Assembly (NCBI RefSeq): GCF_036226505.1
Contig: NZ_CP108484.1
Coordinates: 6,014,001 to 6,078,000 of the forward strand
Direction of reading: 5' to 3'
From: Kitasatospora sp. NBC_01246
GTDB lineage: Bacteria > Actinomycetota > Actinomycetes > Streptomycetales > Streptomycetaceae
DNA length: 64,000 nucleotides
Positions within the stretch are counted from its first letter, which is position 1, and each line of letters opens with the position of its first letter. Both the position numbers and the translations under genes were made by a program. Of the stretch, positions 8,327-17,146 are shown piece by piece. Below the pieces are notes generated by a model. The model was not told the origin of the DNA. It saw only the letters and a list, made by a program, of their open reading frames with translations, and made no database searches.

Positions 8327-9313
8327 TCACGCGCCCGACCGGGCCGGCCCGCCGGCCCCGCCCGGGTGGAGCGGCTTGCCGTACACCGTCGAGCCGAGCC
8401 GGACGGTCATCCCCACCCGCTGGTACAGCGCGAGCGCGCCGGTCTCCGAGTGCGTCCACAGCGTGCACGCCCGCCGGCCGCGCCGGTGGAACGCGGCGAA
8501 CGCCTCCCGCAACAGCGCCCGGGCGACGCCCCGGCCGCGGTGGTCCCGCCGGACCGCGACCCGCTCGATGTAGCCCTCGCCGGTGTCCGGCAGGTCCAGC
8601 GACAGCACCGCGCCGACCATCTCCCCGGCCGCGAACGCGACCGGCGAGAGCGCGGGCGCGAAGGTGTCCCGCTCGACGGTGTGCCGCGCCCACTCCTCGT
8701 AGGGCTTGCGCCGCACCTGCCACTCGTCGAACGCGTCCTCGGTGAGCCGGTACGCGGCCCGCTCGTCGCCGGCGCGGAACGGCCGGACGGTGATCCCGGC
8801 CGGTGGTACGGGCGCCGCCGGCCCGGCGGGCAGCGCGATCTCCAGCAGCCACTGCGTGACGAACGGCCCGTACCCGCGCGAACGCAGCAGCGCGTCGGCG
8901 GCGCGGTCGCCGTCCCGGACGGTCTGCGAGAGCCGCTCGCTGCCCAGCTCCCGGGCCCGCGCCTCGACCCAGTCGAGCAGCGCGCCGCCCAACCCCTGTC
9001 CCCGGTGCGCCGGGTGGACGTCCACCTTGCTCCGCCGACCGCCGTGCACCCAGGCCCGGGCGACCACGGTGCCCGCCGCGTCCAGCACCAGCAGCGTGTC
9101 GCGGGCCGGGTCCAGACCGGGCAGGGCCAGGTCGGCGGCCACGCCGTCGACCGCGTTCTCGGCCCCGCCGCCGGCGCCGCCGGGCAACTCGCGTTCGCGG
9201 GCGGCGACCAGCCGGTGGATCGCCGGTGCGTCGGCCGGGGTGGCGGCCCGGCTCCGGTAGTGGGCCGGGAGGGACGGCAGCGGAAGTCGGGGCATGCCGC
9301 GACTCTGCGCCAT
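8327..9313 (-). CDS. tandem GNAT acetyltransferase
   Basis: A 328-residue protein with two GNAT folds. The first holds VDVHPAHRGQGLGGALL (acetyl-CoA loop) near 120; the second holds RRDHRGRGVARALL near 260. The two-domain arrangement recalls MshD (mycothiol synthase) and other duplicated actinobacterial acetyltransferases, but identity with MshD is not claimed. The ATG at 9313 is used; an in-frame ATG at 9295 is nearly as good, and neither has a strong ribosome binding site. It may be cotranscribed with the downstream SDR gene. Confidence 0.88.
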   Translation of the reverse strand: MAQSRGMPRLPLPSLPAHYRSRAATPADAPAIHRLVAARERELPGGAGGGAENAVDGVAADLALPGLDPARDTLLVLDAAGTVVARAWVHGGRRSKVDVHPAHRGQGLGGALLDWVEARARELGSERLSQTVRDGDRAADALLRSRGYGPFVTQWLLEIALPAGPAAPVPPAGITVRPFRAGDERAAYRLTEDAFDEWQVRRKPYEEWARHTVERDTFAPALSPVAFAAGEMVGAVLSLDLPDTGEGYIERVAVRRDHRGRGVARALLREAFAAFHRRGRRACTLWTHSETGALALYQRVGMTVRLGSTVYGKPLHPGGAGGPARSGA

Positions 9314-9540
9314 CGGCGGCCGCCCTGTCGACCGGATCGGGCGAGCCGACCCGGCCGGACGGGGCCCGGGGCCGCCTCCGGCACGATCGGGTGCGGAGGC
9401 GGCCCACTGGCCCGAGGCCGGTCGTCACCCTACGGACGGGGCATCGACCGCGTCGTTCGACCGGCCACGATCCCCGGCGGCGTGCGCCGCCGTCGATGCC
9501 CATCCCACACCATGAAGTGCGGTTGAGGTCAAGGCCGTAC

Positions 9541-9575
9541 GGCGCGAGAAGTCGGCCGGTCCGACTTCTCGCGCC
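9541..9575. terminator. hairpin terminator
   Basis: A perfect 15-bp stem (9541-9555 with 9561-9575) closes a 5-nt loop. It is the second of two hairpins downstream of csnK on the minus strand and likely ends the csn operon transcript. Confidence 0.8.
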
Positions 9576-9691
9576 GCCGCGGTCACGGTGGCGGAAAAGG
9601 CCGCGGCGACGACACGGCTGCGCGGCCGCGGTCGCCGGGGGAAGGCCCGGCACCCGCGCCGCCACCGCCCCCGGCGCCCGCCGCACGAGGA

Positions 9692-9727
9692 CCGCCCCCG
9701 ACGGGTGTGCGGACCTGTCGGGGGCGG
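9692..9727. terminator. hairpin terminator just after csnK
   Basis: An 11-bp perfect stem (9692-9702 with 9717-9727) closes a 14-nt loop, starting 22 nt beyond the csnK stop codon on the minus strand. Confidence 0.7.
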
Positions 9728-9749
9728 AGTCTCGGGGGCCTGCGATGGA

Positions 9750-10769
9750 TCAGGCGGCGACCGGGTGGGCCGGGTCGTACGCCTCGCGCACCCGGGCCTG
9801 GGCCGCCGGCCCGGCCGCGAGGTGGTCGAGGCCGAGCAGCGCGGCGCCCAGCACCGGCGGCGCCACGACGACCCGCGGCTCGGCCAGCGGCGCCGCCGCG
9901 GCCAGACGCGCCGTCAGGTTGTCGAGCAGCAGCGGCTGCCGGGAGGAGAGCACCCCGCCGCCGAGCACCAGCGGGGTGGGCTCGTCCAGCAGGTCCAGGC
10001 GGCGCAGCGCGACGACGGCGAGCCGGGTGATCTCGTCGGCCTGCCGGTCGATCAGCTCCAGGGCGACCGGGTCGCCGGTCTCCGCCACCGCGAACAGCAC
10101 CCGGACGATCTCGTGCAGCCGCCCGAAGGGCAGGTGCCCGAGGTGGATCGCCTCGGCGACGGCGCCGGTGTCCGGCAGGCCGAAGTGCTCGGCGATGGCG
10201 CGGGCGAGCCCGGTCGGGCCGCCGCGGCCGTCCTCGGCGCGGACGGCGTGCCACATGCTGCTGACGGCGAGGCCGCTGCCGCCGCCCCAGTCGCCGGTCA
10301 GCTCGCCGAGGGCGGGGAACCGGGCGGTGCGGCCGTCGGGCAGCAGGCCGACGCAGTTGATGCCGGCCCCGCAGACGACGGCCACGCCGCGCGGGCCGTC
10401 GGTGCCGGCCCGCAGCAGACCGAAGGTGTCGTTGACGACGGTGTTGCTGAGGCCCCAGGGGTGCGACTCCAGGGCGGTGCGCAGGGCGGCCTCCTCCACC
10501 GGGAGGTCGGCGTTGGCGAGGCAGGCGCTGACGTGGGTGGTCAGCACACCGCTGCGGAAGGTCAGCCCGGCAGCGGTGGCCGCCTCCTCGACCAGCGGCG
10601 CGAGGCCGGCGACGGCCGCCGCGCCACCGATCTTCTGCGGTGCGAAGCCGCCGCCCCGGGCGGCGCCGAGCACGGTGCCGTCGGCGCCGATCAGGGCGAC
10701 GTCGGTCTTGGAGTTGCCCGCGTCGATGGCGAGAACGCCGGGCAGTAGTGGTTCGGGCTGGTGGGTCAT
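9750..10769 (-). CDS. csnK: BadF/NagK-type sugar kinase of the chitosan-oligosaccharide operon
   Basis: A 339-residue ASKHA-fold kinase. The N-terminal phosphate-1 motif DAGNSKTD is at 16-23, an internal VVCGAGINCVG motif near 134, GDWGGGSGLA near 159, and an adenosine-type VLGGGVLSS near 253. The family phosphorylates N-acetylglucosamine or glucosamine. As last gene of a csnR-E-F-G-H-K arrangement, it probably phosphorylates glucosamine released by CsnH. It lies 135 bp beyond csnH on the same strand and is followed by two hairpins. The operon assignment rests on gene order and on the S. coelicolor csn operon as I recall it (SCO2657-SCO2662). Confidence 0.88.
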   Translation of the reverse strand: MTHQPEPLLPGVLAIDAGNSKTDVALIGADGTVLGAARGGGFAPQKIGGAAAVAGLAPLVEEAATAAGLTFRSGVLTTHVSACLANADLPVEEAALRTALESHPWGLSNTVVNDTFGLLRAGTDGPRGVAVVCGAGINCVGLLPDGRTARFPALGELTGDWGGGSGLAVSSMWHAVRAEDGRGGPTGLARAIAEHFGLPDTGAVAEAIHLGHLPFGRLHEIVRVLFAVAETGDPVALELIDRQADEITRLAVVALRRLDLLDEPTPLVLGGGVLSSRQPLLLDNLTARLAAAAPLAEPRVVVAPPVLGAALLGLDHLAAGPAAQARVREAYDPAHPVAA

Positions 10770-10904
10770 GAGGTCCCCGCGGCTCGTACGTGGCCCGGCC
10801 GTTGTCCCCGGCCGGGGGTGGTCGGTCTCCTCGCGGCCCGGCGGGCCGTCGCCGCGGTCGGCGGCGACGGCGGCCGGGGGCGCGGGCCGGACGGAACGGA
10901 CACG

Positions 10905-12194
10905 TCAGGCCCAGGCGAGGTGCTCGCGGTTGTGGGCGAGCAGCCGGTCCGTCAGCTGGTCGGCGAGTTCGATCTGGCCGACCAGCGGGTGGGCGAGCAG
11001 GGCGTCGAAGACCCGGTCGCGGCCGCCGTGCAGGGCGGCGTCGAGGGCGAGCCGCTCGTACGAGGTCACCGCGGCGATGAGGCCGGCGTACAGCGGCTCG
11101 ACGGGGCGCTGCGGCAGCGGGCGCACGCCGGCGGCGTCCACCTCGGCGGGCACCTCGATCACGGCGTCGTCGGGCAGGAACGGCAGCACGCCGTCGTTGC
11201 GGGCGTTCACCACCTGCACGGACGTCCCGCCGCCGGTGCCCAGCAGGGCGGCGATCAGCTGGACGGCGGCCTCGGAGTAGAACGCGCCGCCGCGCTGCCC
11301 GAGCAGCTCCGGCTTGGTGTCCAGGGCCGGGTCGGCGTACATCTCCAGCAGCTGCCGCTCGATCTCGGCGACCTCGGCGGCCCGGGAGCCCTTGACCTTC
11401 AGCTCCTCCACGACCAGGTCGTGCTGGTAGAAGTACCGCAGGTAGTAGGAGGGCACCACGCCGAGGCGCTCGACGACGCGCCGCGGCAGCCGGATGTCGT
11501 CCGCGATCTCCTTGCCGAAGCCGGTGAGCAGCTCCGGCAGCACCTCGCGCCCGGTGGTCGCGCCCGGGGCGTCGAGCAGGGTGACGCCGCGCTCCCAGGT
11601 GAGGTGGTTGAGGCCGACGTGGTCGAGGCGGATCAGCTCGGGGTCGACGCCGAGGTGCCGGGCGAACCGCCGCTGGAAGCCGATCGCGACGTTGCACAGG
11701 CCGACGGCCTTGTGCCCGGCGCGCTGCAGCGCCCGGGTGACGATGCCGACCGGGTTGGTGAAGTCGATGATCCACGCGTCGGGGTTGGTCCGGCGGACCT
11801 TCTCGGCGATGTCCAGCACCACCGGCACCGTACGCAGGGCCTTGGCCAGGCCGCCCGCCCCGGTGGTCTCCTGGCCGACGCAGCCGCACTCCAGCGGCCA
11901 GGTCTCGTCCTGGTTGCGGGCCGCCTGCCCGCCGACCCGCAGCTGCAGGAGCACCGCGTCGGCGTCGGCGACGCCCGCCTCGACGTCGGTCGTCGTGGTG
12001 ACCACGGCGCCGTGCCCCTGCTTGGCGAAGATCCGCCGGGCCAGCCCGCCGATCAGCTCCAGCCGGTCGGCGGCCGGGTCGATCAGGACGAGTTCGGCGA
12101 TCGGCAGGGTGTCGCGCAGCCGGGCGAAACCGTCGATGAGTTCGGGGGTGTACGTCGAACCGCCACCCACGATGGCCAACTTCAGTGCGGACAT
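10905..12194 (-). CDS. csnH: GH4 family NAD-dependent glycosidase (6-phospho-beta-glucosidase-like)
   Basis: A 429-residue protein with GH4 hallmarks: an N-terminal nucleotide fold GGGSTYTPEL near 10-19, FTNPVGI near 145, the metal-binding Cys in GLCNVAIG near 170, and LNHLTW with the ligand His near 200. GH4 enzymes cleave via NAD+-assisted redox chemistry with a divalent metal, in the cytoplasm. In this operon the substrate is probably an imported glucosamine oligosaccharide. The ATG overlaps the csnG stop by one base (TGATG), indicating translational coupling. Automatic naming as 6-phospho-beta-glucosidase may mislead, because the operon imports through an ABC transporter and has no PTS. 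Confidence 0.93.
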   Translation of the reverse strand: MSALKLAIVGGGSTYTPELIDGFARLRDTLPIAELVLIDPAADRLELIGGLARRIFAKQGHGAVVTTTTDVEAGVADADAVLLQLRVGGQAARNQDETWPLECGCVGQETTGAGGLAKALRTVPVVLDIAEKVRRTNPDAWIIDFTNPVGIVTRALQRAGHKAVGLCNVAIGFQRRFARHLGVDPELIRLDHVGLNHLTWERGVTLLDAPGATTGREVLPELLTGFGKEIADDIRLPRRVVERLGVVPSYYLRYFYQHDLVVEELKVKGSRAAEVAEIERQLLEMYADPALDTKPELLGQRGGAFYSEAAVQLIAALLGTGGGTSVQVVNARNDGVLPFLPDDAVIEVPAEVDAAGVRPLPQRPVEPLYAGLIAAVTSYERLALDAALHGGRDRVFDALLAHPLVGQIELADQLTDRLLAHNREHLAWA

Positions 12195-13108
12195 CAGCCC
12201 TTGACCCCTGTCAGTGTCACGCCTTCGATGAAGGCCTTCTGTGCGAAGAAGAAGAGGACGATCACCGGCGCCATCACCAGCAGGGTGGCGGCCATGGTGA
12301 GGTTCCAGTTGGTGTGGTGGGCGCCCTTGAACGACTCCAGGCCGTAGGAGAGGGTCCAGGCGCCGGGCTTGTTGCTGGCGTAGATCTGCGGGCCGAAGTA
12401 GTCGTTCCAGCAGTAGAAGAACTGGAACAGGGCGACGGCGGCGATGGCCGGCTTGGCCATCGGCAGCACGACCTTGAGCAGGGTGCGCAGGTCGCCGCAG
12501 CCGTCGATCCGGGCCGCCTCGATGTACTCCTTGGGGATGGTCATCAGGAACTGCCGCAGCAGGAAGATGGAGAAGGCGTCCCCGAAGGCCATCGGGATGA
12601 TCAGCGGCCAGAGCGAGCCGCTCAGCCCGAGCTCCTTCGCCCAGAACAGGTACATCGGGATGATGGTGACCTGCGGCGGCAGCATCATCATCGAGATGAC
12701 GGCCATCAGCGCCAGATTGCGGCCCCGGAAGCGGAACTTGGCGAGCGCGTAGGCCACCGGCAGGCTGGAGACGATGGTCAGCGCGGTGCCGAGGCCGGCG
12801 TACAGCAGGGTGTTGCGCCACCAGGTGAGGAAGCCGGGCGTGTTCCAGACCTTGGCGTAGTTGCCCCACTCCCAGGAGGTCGGCCAGTAGTCCGTGGTGA
12901 GCGCCTGGTTGTCCGTCATGACGGAGGTGAGGAAGGCGAAGACGAACGGCAGCAGGAAGAACAGCGTGGCGGCGATGGCGAGCGAGTGCACGGCCACCCA
13001 GTTGAGCAGCGCGCGGCGGCGGGCGGCGCGGGCGGCGGCGGTGGGGGCGCCGCGCCGGGCGGGCCCCTTCGCGGGGGCCTGCGCCGTGAGGGTGGAGCTG
13101 AGAGTCAT
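12194..13108 (-). CDS. csnG: CUT1 carbohydrate ABC transporter permease
   Basis: A 304-residue inner-membrane protein with six predicted helices and the EAA loop (EYIEAARIDGCG), typical of MalG-like permeases. The N-terminal 35 residues are Ala/Arg-rich and cytoplasmic. The ATG at 13108 was chosen because upstream in-frame sequence belongs to another reading frame of csnF. It pairs with CsnF as the channel for the CsnE-bound ligand. No ATPase gene is present; CUT1 systems in streptomycetes normally share the MsiK ATPase encoded elsewhere. It overlaps csnH by one base. Confidence 0.93.
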   Translation of the reverse strand: MTLSSTLTAQAPAKGPARRGAPTAAARAARRRALLNWVAVHSLAIAATLFFLLPFVFAFLTSVMTDNQALTTDYWPTSWEWGNYAKVWNTPGFLTWWRNTLLYAGLGTALTIVSSLPVAYALAKFRFRGRNLALMAVISMMMLPPQVTIIPMYLFWAKELGLSGSLWPLIIPMAFGDAFSIFLLRQFLMTIPKEYIEAARIDGCGDLRTLLKVVLPMAKPAIAAVALFQFFYCWNDYFGPQIYASNKPGAWTLSYGLESFKGAHHTNWNLTMAATLLVMAPVIVLFFFAQKAFIEGVTLTGVKG

Positions 13109-13128
13109 GATCGTGTCCTCACTGGGCC

Positions 13129-14127
13129 CTAGTCGTCGTTCGACATGAAGCCGGACTTGCGGCGGAGCAGGATCGAGGTGACCGCCATCGAGATGGCGAA
13201 CAGCACCAGGGCGACGACGCACGCCGCGCCGTAGTTGAAGCGCTGGAAGCCGAGGTTGTAGACCATCTGCGGCAGGGTCCAGGTGGAGCCCTGCGGGTAG
13301 CCGGGTTCGAACTGCTGCCCGGAGTTGCCCGCGTTGCCGCCGGCGACCTTCCCGGCGACGATCGCCTGCGTGTAGTACTGCATGGTCTGGATGACGCCGG
13401 TGACCACCGCGAACATGATGATCGGCGAGATGTTCGGCAGGGTGACGAACCGGAACCGCTGGAGCGGGCCGGCGCCGTCCAGTTCGGCGGCCTCGTACTG
13501 CTCCTTCGGGACGTCCAGCAGGGACGCCATGAAGATGACCATCAGGTCGCCGATCCCCCACATGGCGAGCATGGTGAGCGAGGGCTTGGACCAGGACGGG
13601 TCGGAGAACCAGCCGGGCTGCGGCAGTCCGATCTCGCCGAGGAAGTGGTTGACCGGGCCGGTGCCGGGGTTGAGCAGGAAGGCGAAGGCGACGGTCGCGG
13701 CCACCGGCGGTGCCAGGTACGGCAGGTAGAACGCGGTGCGGAAGAAGCCGGCGCCGGTCTTGACCTTGGTGATCAGCAGGCCGATGCCGAGGCCGAAGGC
13801 CACCCGCAGGCCGACCATGATGAAGACCAGCCAGACGGTGTTGCGCAGGCCCTGCCAGAACGCCGGGAGGTCGTTGAAGACGTAGTCCCAGTTCTGCAGG
13901 CCGGTGAAGGCCGGCGAGCCGAAGCCGTTGTACTTGGTGAAGGAGAAGTAGACCGTCGAGATCAGCGGGTACAGGAAGAAGACGCCGAAGCCGATCAGCC
14001 AGGGGGAGAGGAAGGCGAGGGTGCGGGCCGCCTCCCGGCGGCGCTTCCGGCGCAGCAGGTGCTGCGTGGAGGGCGCCGCCGGGTCGGTCGATCCGGTGCC
14101 CTTGCGGGTGCCGAACGCGAGTGACAT
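13129..14127 (-). CDS. csnF: CUT1 carbohydrate ABC transporter permease
   Basis: A 332-residue MalF-like permease. A basic cytoplasmic N-terminus is followed by about six helices, the first near 37-57. The EAA loop (EQYEAAELDGAGP) lies in the last third. It is 20 bp upstream of csnG and 21 bp downstream of csnE on the same strand, so the three form one transport unit. The role in glucosamine-oligosaccharide uptake is inferred from the operon. Confidence 0.93.
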   Translation of the reverse strand: MSLAFGTRKGTGSTDPAAPSTQHLLRRKRRREAARTLAFLSPWLIGFGVFFLYPLISTVYFSFTKYNGFGSPAFTGLQNWDYVFNDLPAFWQGLRNTVWLVFIMVGLRVAFGLGIGLLITKVKTGAGFFRTAFYLPYLAPPVAATVAFAFLLNPGTGPVNHFLGEIGLPQPGWFSDPSWSKPSLTMLAMWGIGDLMVIFMASLLDVPKEQYEAAELDGAGPLQRFRFVTLPNISPIIMFAVVTGVIQTMQYYTQAIVAGKVAGGNAGNSGQQFEPGYPQGSTWTLPQMVYNLGFQRFNYGAACVVALVLFAISMAVTSILLRRKSGFMSNDD

Positions 14128-14148
14128 GGGAGCTCCGTGGGCCGCTGG

Positions 14149-15504
14149 CTACTTGGCCTGGGCGATGGCGGCGTCGATCTCCTTGGCGGTGGCCGTCAGG
14201 CCGGCCGGGAGGTCCTTCTGCTGACCGGACTCGTAGGCGTAGCCGAGGTTCTGCAGCGACACGATGTACGCGCCGCCGTTGACGCTCGCCGGCGTGGTGC
14301 CGGAGTGCTGGTTCTTGGCGATGTCCAGGAAGGTCTTGAAGTTCGCGTCGCTGATCAGCTTCGGCGAGTTGAGCGCGTCGAAGGTGCTCGGCACGTTGTG
14401 GATCGCGTTGGCGAAGCTGACCACCGCGTCGGTGTCGGTGGTCAGGAACTTGACCAGCTCCCAGGCGGCGGCCTGCTTCTTGCTGGTGCTGGCGATGCCG
14501 ACGATGGTGCCGGTCTGGTAGCCGCGGCCGTAGGTGTCGACCTGGTCGTCCGGCACCGGGAACGGCGCGGTGGCCCACTCGAAGTCGGGCTTGTTCTCGG
14601 CGAGCGAGGCGGTCCGCCACTCACCGTCGATGGCCATCGCGACCTGGCCGGTGTGGAAGGGGTTCTTGGCGCTGAACTCCTCGCCGAAGGTGGCGCGGAA
14701 CTTGTCCAGCTTGTCGTAGCCGCCGAGCTTGTCGACCAGGCCCTTCTGCCAGGTCAGCATCGAGGCGATCTTGGGGTCGGTGGCGAGGTTCGACTTGCCG
14801 GAGCCGTCGAAGTAGCTGGGGCCCCACTGGCCGAGGAAGTGCTCGGTGGTCGACTCGTAGCCGTGGTAGAGCGGCATGAAGCCGAGCTGCTTGTAGCCGT
14901 CGCCCTCGGGGACGGTCAGCGCGGCCGCGGCGGCGGCGAACTCGCTGAAGGTCTTCGGCGCGGCGGTGATGCCGGCGGCGGCGAAGGCGGCCTTGTTGTA
15001 GTACAGGCCGAAGGCGTCGCCGAGCAGCGGCAGCGAACACTGGTTGCTCTGGTACTGCGTGTAGTTGAGCATCGCGGCCGGGAAGGTCTTGGCCGCGTCG
15101 ATGTTGTCCTTGGCGAGGAAGGGCTTGAGGTCGGCGAAGGCCTTGGTCGAGCAGAACATGCCGACGTTGTTGGTGGTGAAGGAGGAGACCACGTCGGGGG
15201 CCGCGTCGCCGCCGGCCCGCAGCGCCTGGTTGACCTTGTCGTCGGCGATGTTGCCGGTCGTCTTGACGTGGATGTTCGGGTGGGCCTTCTCGAAGGCGGC
15301 GATGTTGTCGTTGATCGCCTTCACCTCGGAGTCCTGGCTCCAGCCGTGCCAGAAGCTGATGGTGACGTCCTTGCCGGAGGCGGAGTCGTCGCTGCCGCCG
15401 CCGTCGCTGGACCCGGTGCAGGCGGTGGCGAGCAGGGCCAGTACGGCGCTGCCGGTCACGGCGGCGATCGTCCGGCGGCTTCTGCGAGAGGTGGTGGAGT
15501 GCAC
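14149..15504 (-). CDS. csnE: extracellular solute-binding lipoprotein
   Basis: A 451-residue family 1 solute-binding protein. It has an Arg-rich n-region, a hydrophobic stretch and a lipobox LATAC with the modified Cys at 29, followed by a Ser/Gly/Asp linker. The mature part resembles sugar-binding proteins (ISFWHGWSQ near 50). The start is a GTG with AGGAGG 8 nt upstream. It would sit on the outer membrane face and hand oligosaccharides to CsnF/CsnG. It follows csnR by 154 bp; no separate promoter was recognised there, so cotranscription from the csnR promoter is likely. Confidence 0.93.
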   Translation of the reverse strand: MHSTTSRRSRRTIAAVTGSAVLALLATACTGSSDGGGSDDSASGKDVTISFWHGWSQDSEVKAINDNIAAFEKAHPNIHVKTTGNIADDKVNQALRAGGDAAPDVVSSFTTNNVGMFCSTKAFADLKPFLAKDNIDAAKTFPAAMLNYTQYQSNQCSLPLLGDAFGLYYNKAAFAAAGITAAPKTFSEFAAAAAALTVPEGDGYKQLGFMPLYHGYESTTEHFLGQWGPSYFDGSGKSNLATDPKIASMLTWQKGLVDKLGGYDKLDKFRATFGEEFSAKNPFHTGQVAMAIDGEWRTASLAENKPDFEWATAPFPVPDDQVDTYGRGYQTGTIVGIASTSKKQAAAWELVKFLTTDTDAVVSFANAIHNVPSTFDALNSPKLISDANFKTFLDIAKNQHSGTTPASVNGGAYIVSLQNLGYAYESGQQKDLPAGLTATAKEIDAAIAQAK

Positions 15505-15658
15505 TTCGAGATCCTCCTGGGGGCGCGCGGGCAGGCGTCATTGCCTCTGGTCCCGCGTAAGGGGGTTGGGGAGAGGTGTGCAGGGGCTTTGGTGCAGGGC
15601 TTCGGTGCGGTGGGAACCGGCGGTGGGCGGTGCGGCGGGGGCCGCGGTGGGACGGCCT

Positions 15659-16849
15659 TCAGTGCGTGGAGAAGACCGCCTCGCGAGCGGCTGCCAGGGC
15701 GCGTTGCAGTGCGCCGAGCAGGACGGGTGAGCCGGGCAGGGCACTGCTGCGGACCTCCGGCCGGGCGATCGAGATCCGGGCCAGCTCCTCCTCGACGAGG
15801 GCGCGCAGCCGCTCGCCGCCCGCGTTCGGCACGCCGCCGGAGACCACCACGAGCTCGGGGTCCACGACGGCGACGATCGCGGCCAGTCCGACGGCGAGCC
15901 GGCCGGCCAGCGCGGCGAGGAACTCGTCGCCGGCCCCCGGGGTCGCCAGGGCCTTGGCGAGCGACTCCTCCGCGCTGGGCGCGCCGAGCCCGTACTCCCG
16001 GGCCAGGGCCCGGACGGCGGGTGCGCCGGCCAGCTCCTGGAACCCGCCGGAGTTGCGGCGGCGGACGTCCCGCACCACCGGCGAGCCGGGGACGGGCATG
16101 TAGCCGACCTCCCCGGCGCCCCCGGTGAAGCCGCGGTGCAGCCGGCCGGCGATCACGATCGCCGCGCCGATGCCCTCGCCGGCCCAGAGCAGGACGAAGT
16201 CCTCGAACCCGCGCGCCGCGCCGGAGGCCTGCTCGGCGACGGCGGCGAGGTTCACGTCGTTCTCGATCGACACCGGTGCGCCGATCGCCTCGGAGAGGTC
16301 CTGCACCAGTCGCGGGGAGTGCCAGCCGGGCAGGTGGGAGGCGTAGCGGAGCTTGCCGGTGACGGGGTCGGGCGCGCCGCCGACGCCGATCGCCACCGTG
16401 CGCAGGGCGCCCTCGGCGAGCCCGGCGGCCCGGACCGTCCCGGCGACGGCCGCGGCGACCCGGGTGACCGTCTCGGCGGCGGTCCAGCCCTTGGTCGGTA
16501 CGACGTGCTCGGCCAGCGTGACGCCGGTGATGTCGGCGACCGCGATCCGGGCGTGGCTGTTGGTGACGTCCAGGCCGGCGACGTGACCGGCGGCCGGGTT
16601 CACCTGGTACAGCTGCGCGTTGGGGCCCGGCCCGCCGGCGGTGGTGCCCACCGGCAGGACGAGCCCGGCCGCCTCCAGGCGGGCCAGCAGCTGGGAGGCG
16701 GTGGGCTTGGAGAGGCCGGTCAGGGTGCCGATCTGGGTCCGCGAGAGCGGGCCGTTCTCCAGTAGCAGTTCGAGGGCCGCGCGGTCGTTGATGGCGCGCA
16801 GCAGGCTGGGGGTGCCGGCGAGGGGGGCCTTGGCGGATGGTCTGCTCAC
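15659..16849 (-). CDS. csnR: ROK-family transcriptional repressor of the csn operon
   Basis: A 396-residue protein with an N-terminal winged helix-turn-helix (LSRTQIGTLTGLSKPTASQL, near 36-55) and a C-terminal ROK/ASKHA domain. The domain has VAGLDVTNSHARIAV, a glycine-rich GVGGAPDP and a GVPNAGGE region. The usual Cys-rich zinc motif of ROK proteins (CxCGxxGCxE) is absent; the equivalent region reads MPVPGSPVVRDVRRRNSGG, so zinc binding is doubtful. The GTG at 16849 follows GAGGAGG by about 9 nt and is preferred to an upstream ATG. The gene order equals that of the chitosanase regulator CsnR operon. A matching operator lies in its own leader. Confidence 0.9.
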   Translation of the reverse strand: MSRPSAKAPLAGTPSLLRAINDRAALELLLENGPLSRTQIGTLTGLSKPTASQLLARLEAAGLVLPVGTTAGGPGPNAQLYQVNPAAGHVAGLDVTNSHARIAVADITGVTLAEHVVPTKGWTAAETVTRVAAAVAGTVRAAGLAEGALRTVAIGVGGAPDPVTGKLRYASHLPGWHSPRLVQDLSEAIGAPVSIENDVNLAAVAEQASGAARGFEDFVLLWAGEGIGAAIVIAGRLHRGFTGGAGEVGYMPVPGSPVVRDVRRRNSGGFQELAGAPAVRALAREYGLGAPSAEESLAKALATPGAGDEFLAALAGRLAVGLAAIVAVVDPELVVVSGGVPNAGGERLRALVEEELARISIARPEVRSSALPGSPVLLGALQRALAAAREAVFSTH

Positions 16850-16913
16850 GACGCGGATCCTCCTCTCCTGACACGTCACGGTGATCACCGGGTGGGCTCG
16901 AAGCGAACTGTTA

Positions 16914-16924
16914 GGAAACTTTCC
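16914..16924. promoter_or_regulatory. candidate CsnR (ROK) operator
   Basis: The core ggaaactttcc is symmetric apart from its central base and lies within actgttaggaaactttccag. Such GGAAA-TTTCC elements are typical of streptomycete ROK repressors, including CsnR as I recall. It falls just downstream of the proposed csnR transcription start, where a bound repressor would block elongation or initiation. Confidence 0.65.
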
Positions 16925-16939
16925 AGTCGCTTGGACAGG

Positions 16940-16969
16940 ACCGTACGGTCCTCGTCAGGAGGGTGTCAA
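16940..16969 (-). promoter_or_regulatory. csnR operon promoter
   Basis: On the minus strand a perfect TTGACA (-35, at 16964-16969) is followed by an 18-nt spacer and TACGGT (-10, at 16940-16945). The -10 lies inside a perfect 16-bp palindrome (16937-16952). Transcription would begin near 16933 and run through the GGAAA/TTTCC operator into csnR. Confidence 0.6.
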
Positions 16970-17010
16970 TGGTCCCTCCGGCGGTGGATGCCGAAGCGTT
17001 ACCGGGCAGC

Positions 17011-17051
17011 GCGAAGCCCCGCTCCCCGATGTCCGGGAGGCGGGGCTTTGC
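17011..17051. terminator. hairpin terminator after the MscS-like gene
   Basis: A 12-bp stem with one G-T pair (17011-17022 with 17040-17051) encloses a partly self-pairing 17-nt loop. It begins about 95 nt beyond the leftward channel gene and also insulates it from the csnR promoter. Confidence 0.65.
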
Positions 17052-17146
17052 TCCGGTTCGCGCCGCGCTCCGGCGCCGTCGGCGCCCGGGTGCGCGGGTC
17101 GCCCGGGCCGGGCGGCGGGGCCGTCGGCGTCCGGGCGCCCGGGCCG

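Larger units (their letters stand above)
9314..9749. other. intergenic region holding the csn operon terminators and the GNAT promoter
   Basis: No credible coding frame is present. The right half carries two strong hairpins annotated separately. The left part (9314-9540) should contain the promoter of the leftward GNAT gene, but no clear -10/-35 pair was recognised. Confidence 0.6.

Noticed and set aside
9314..16980. DasR-type site controlling the glucosamine-related operon
   Set aside because: No TGGTCTAGACCA-like element was found; the only regulator-like element is the GGAAA/TTTCC site suited to the ROK protein.
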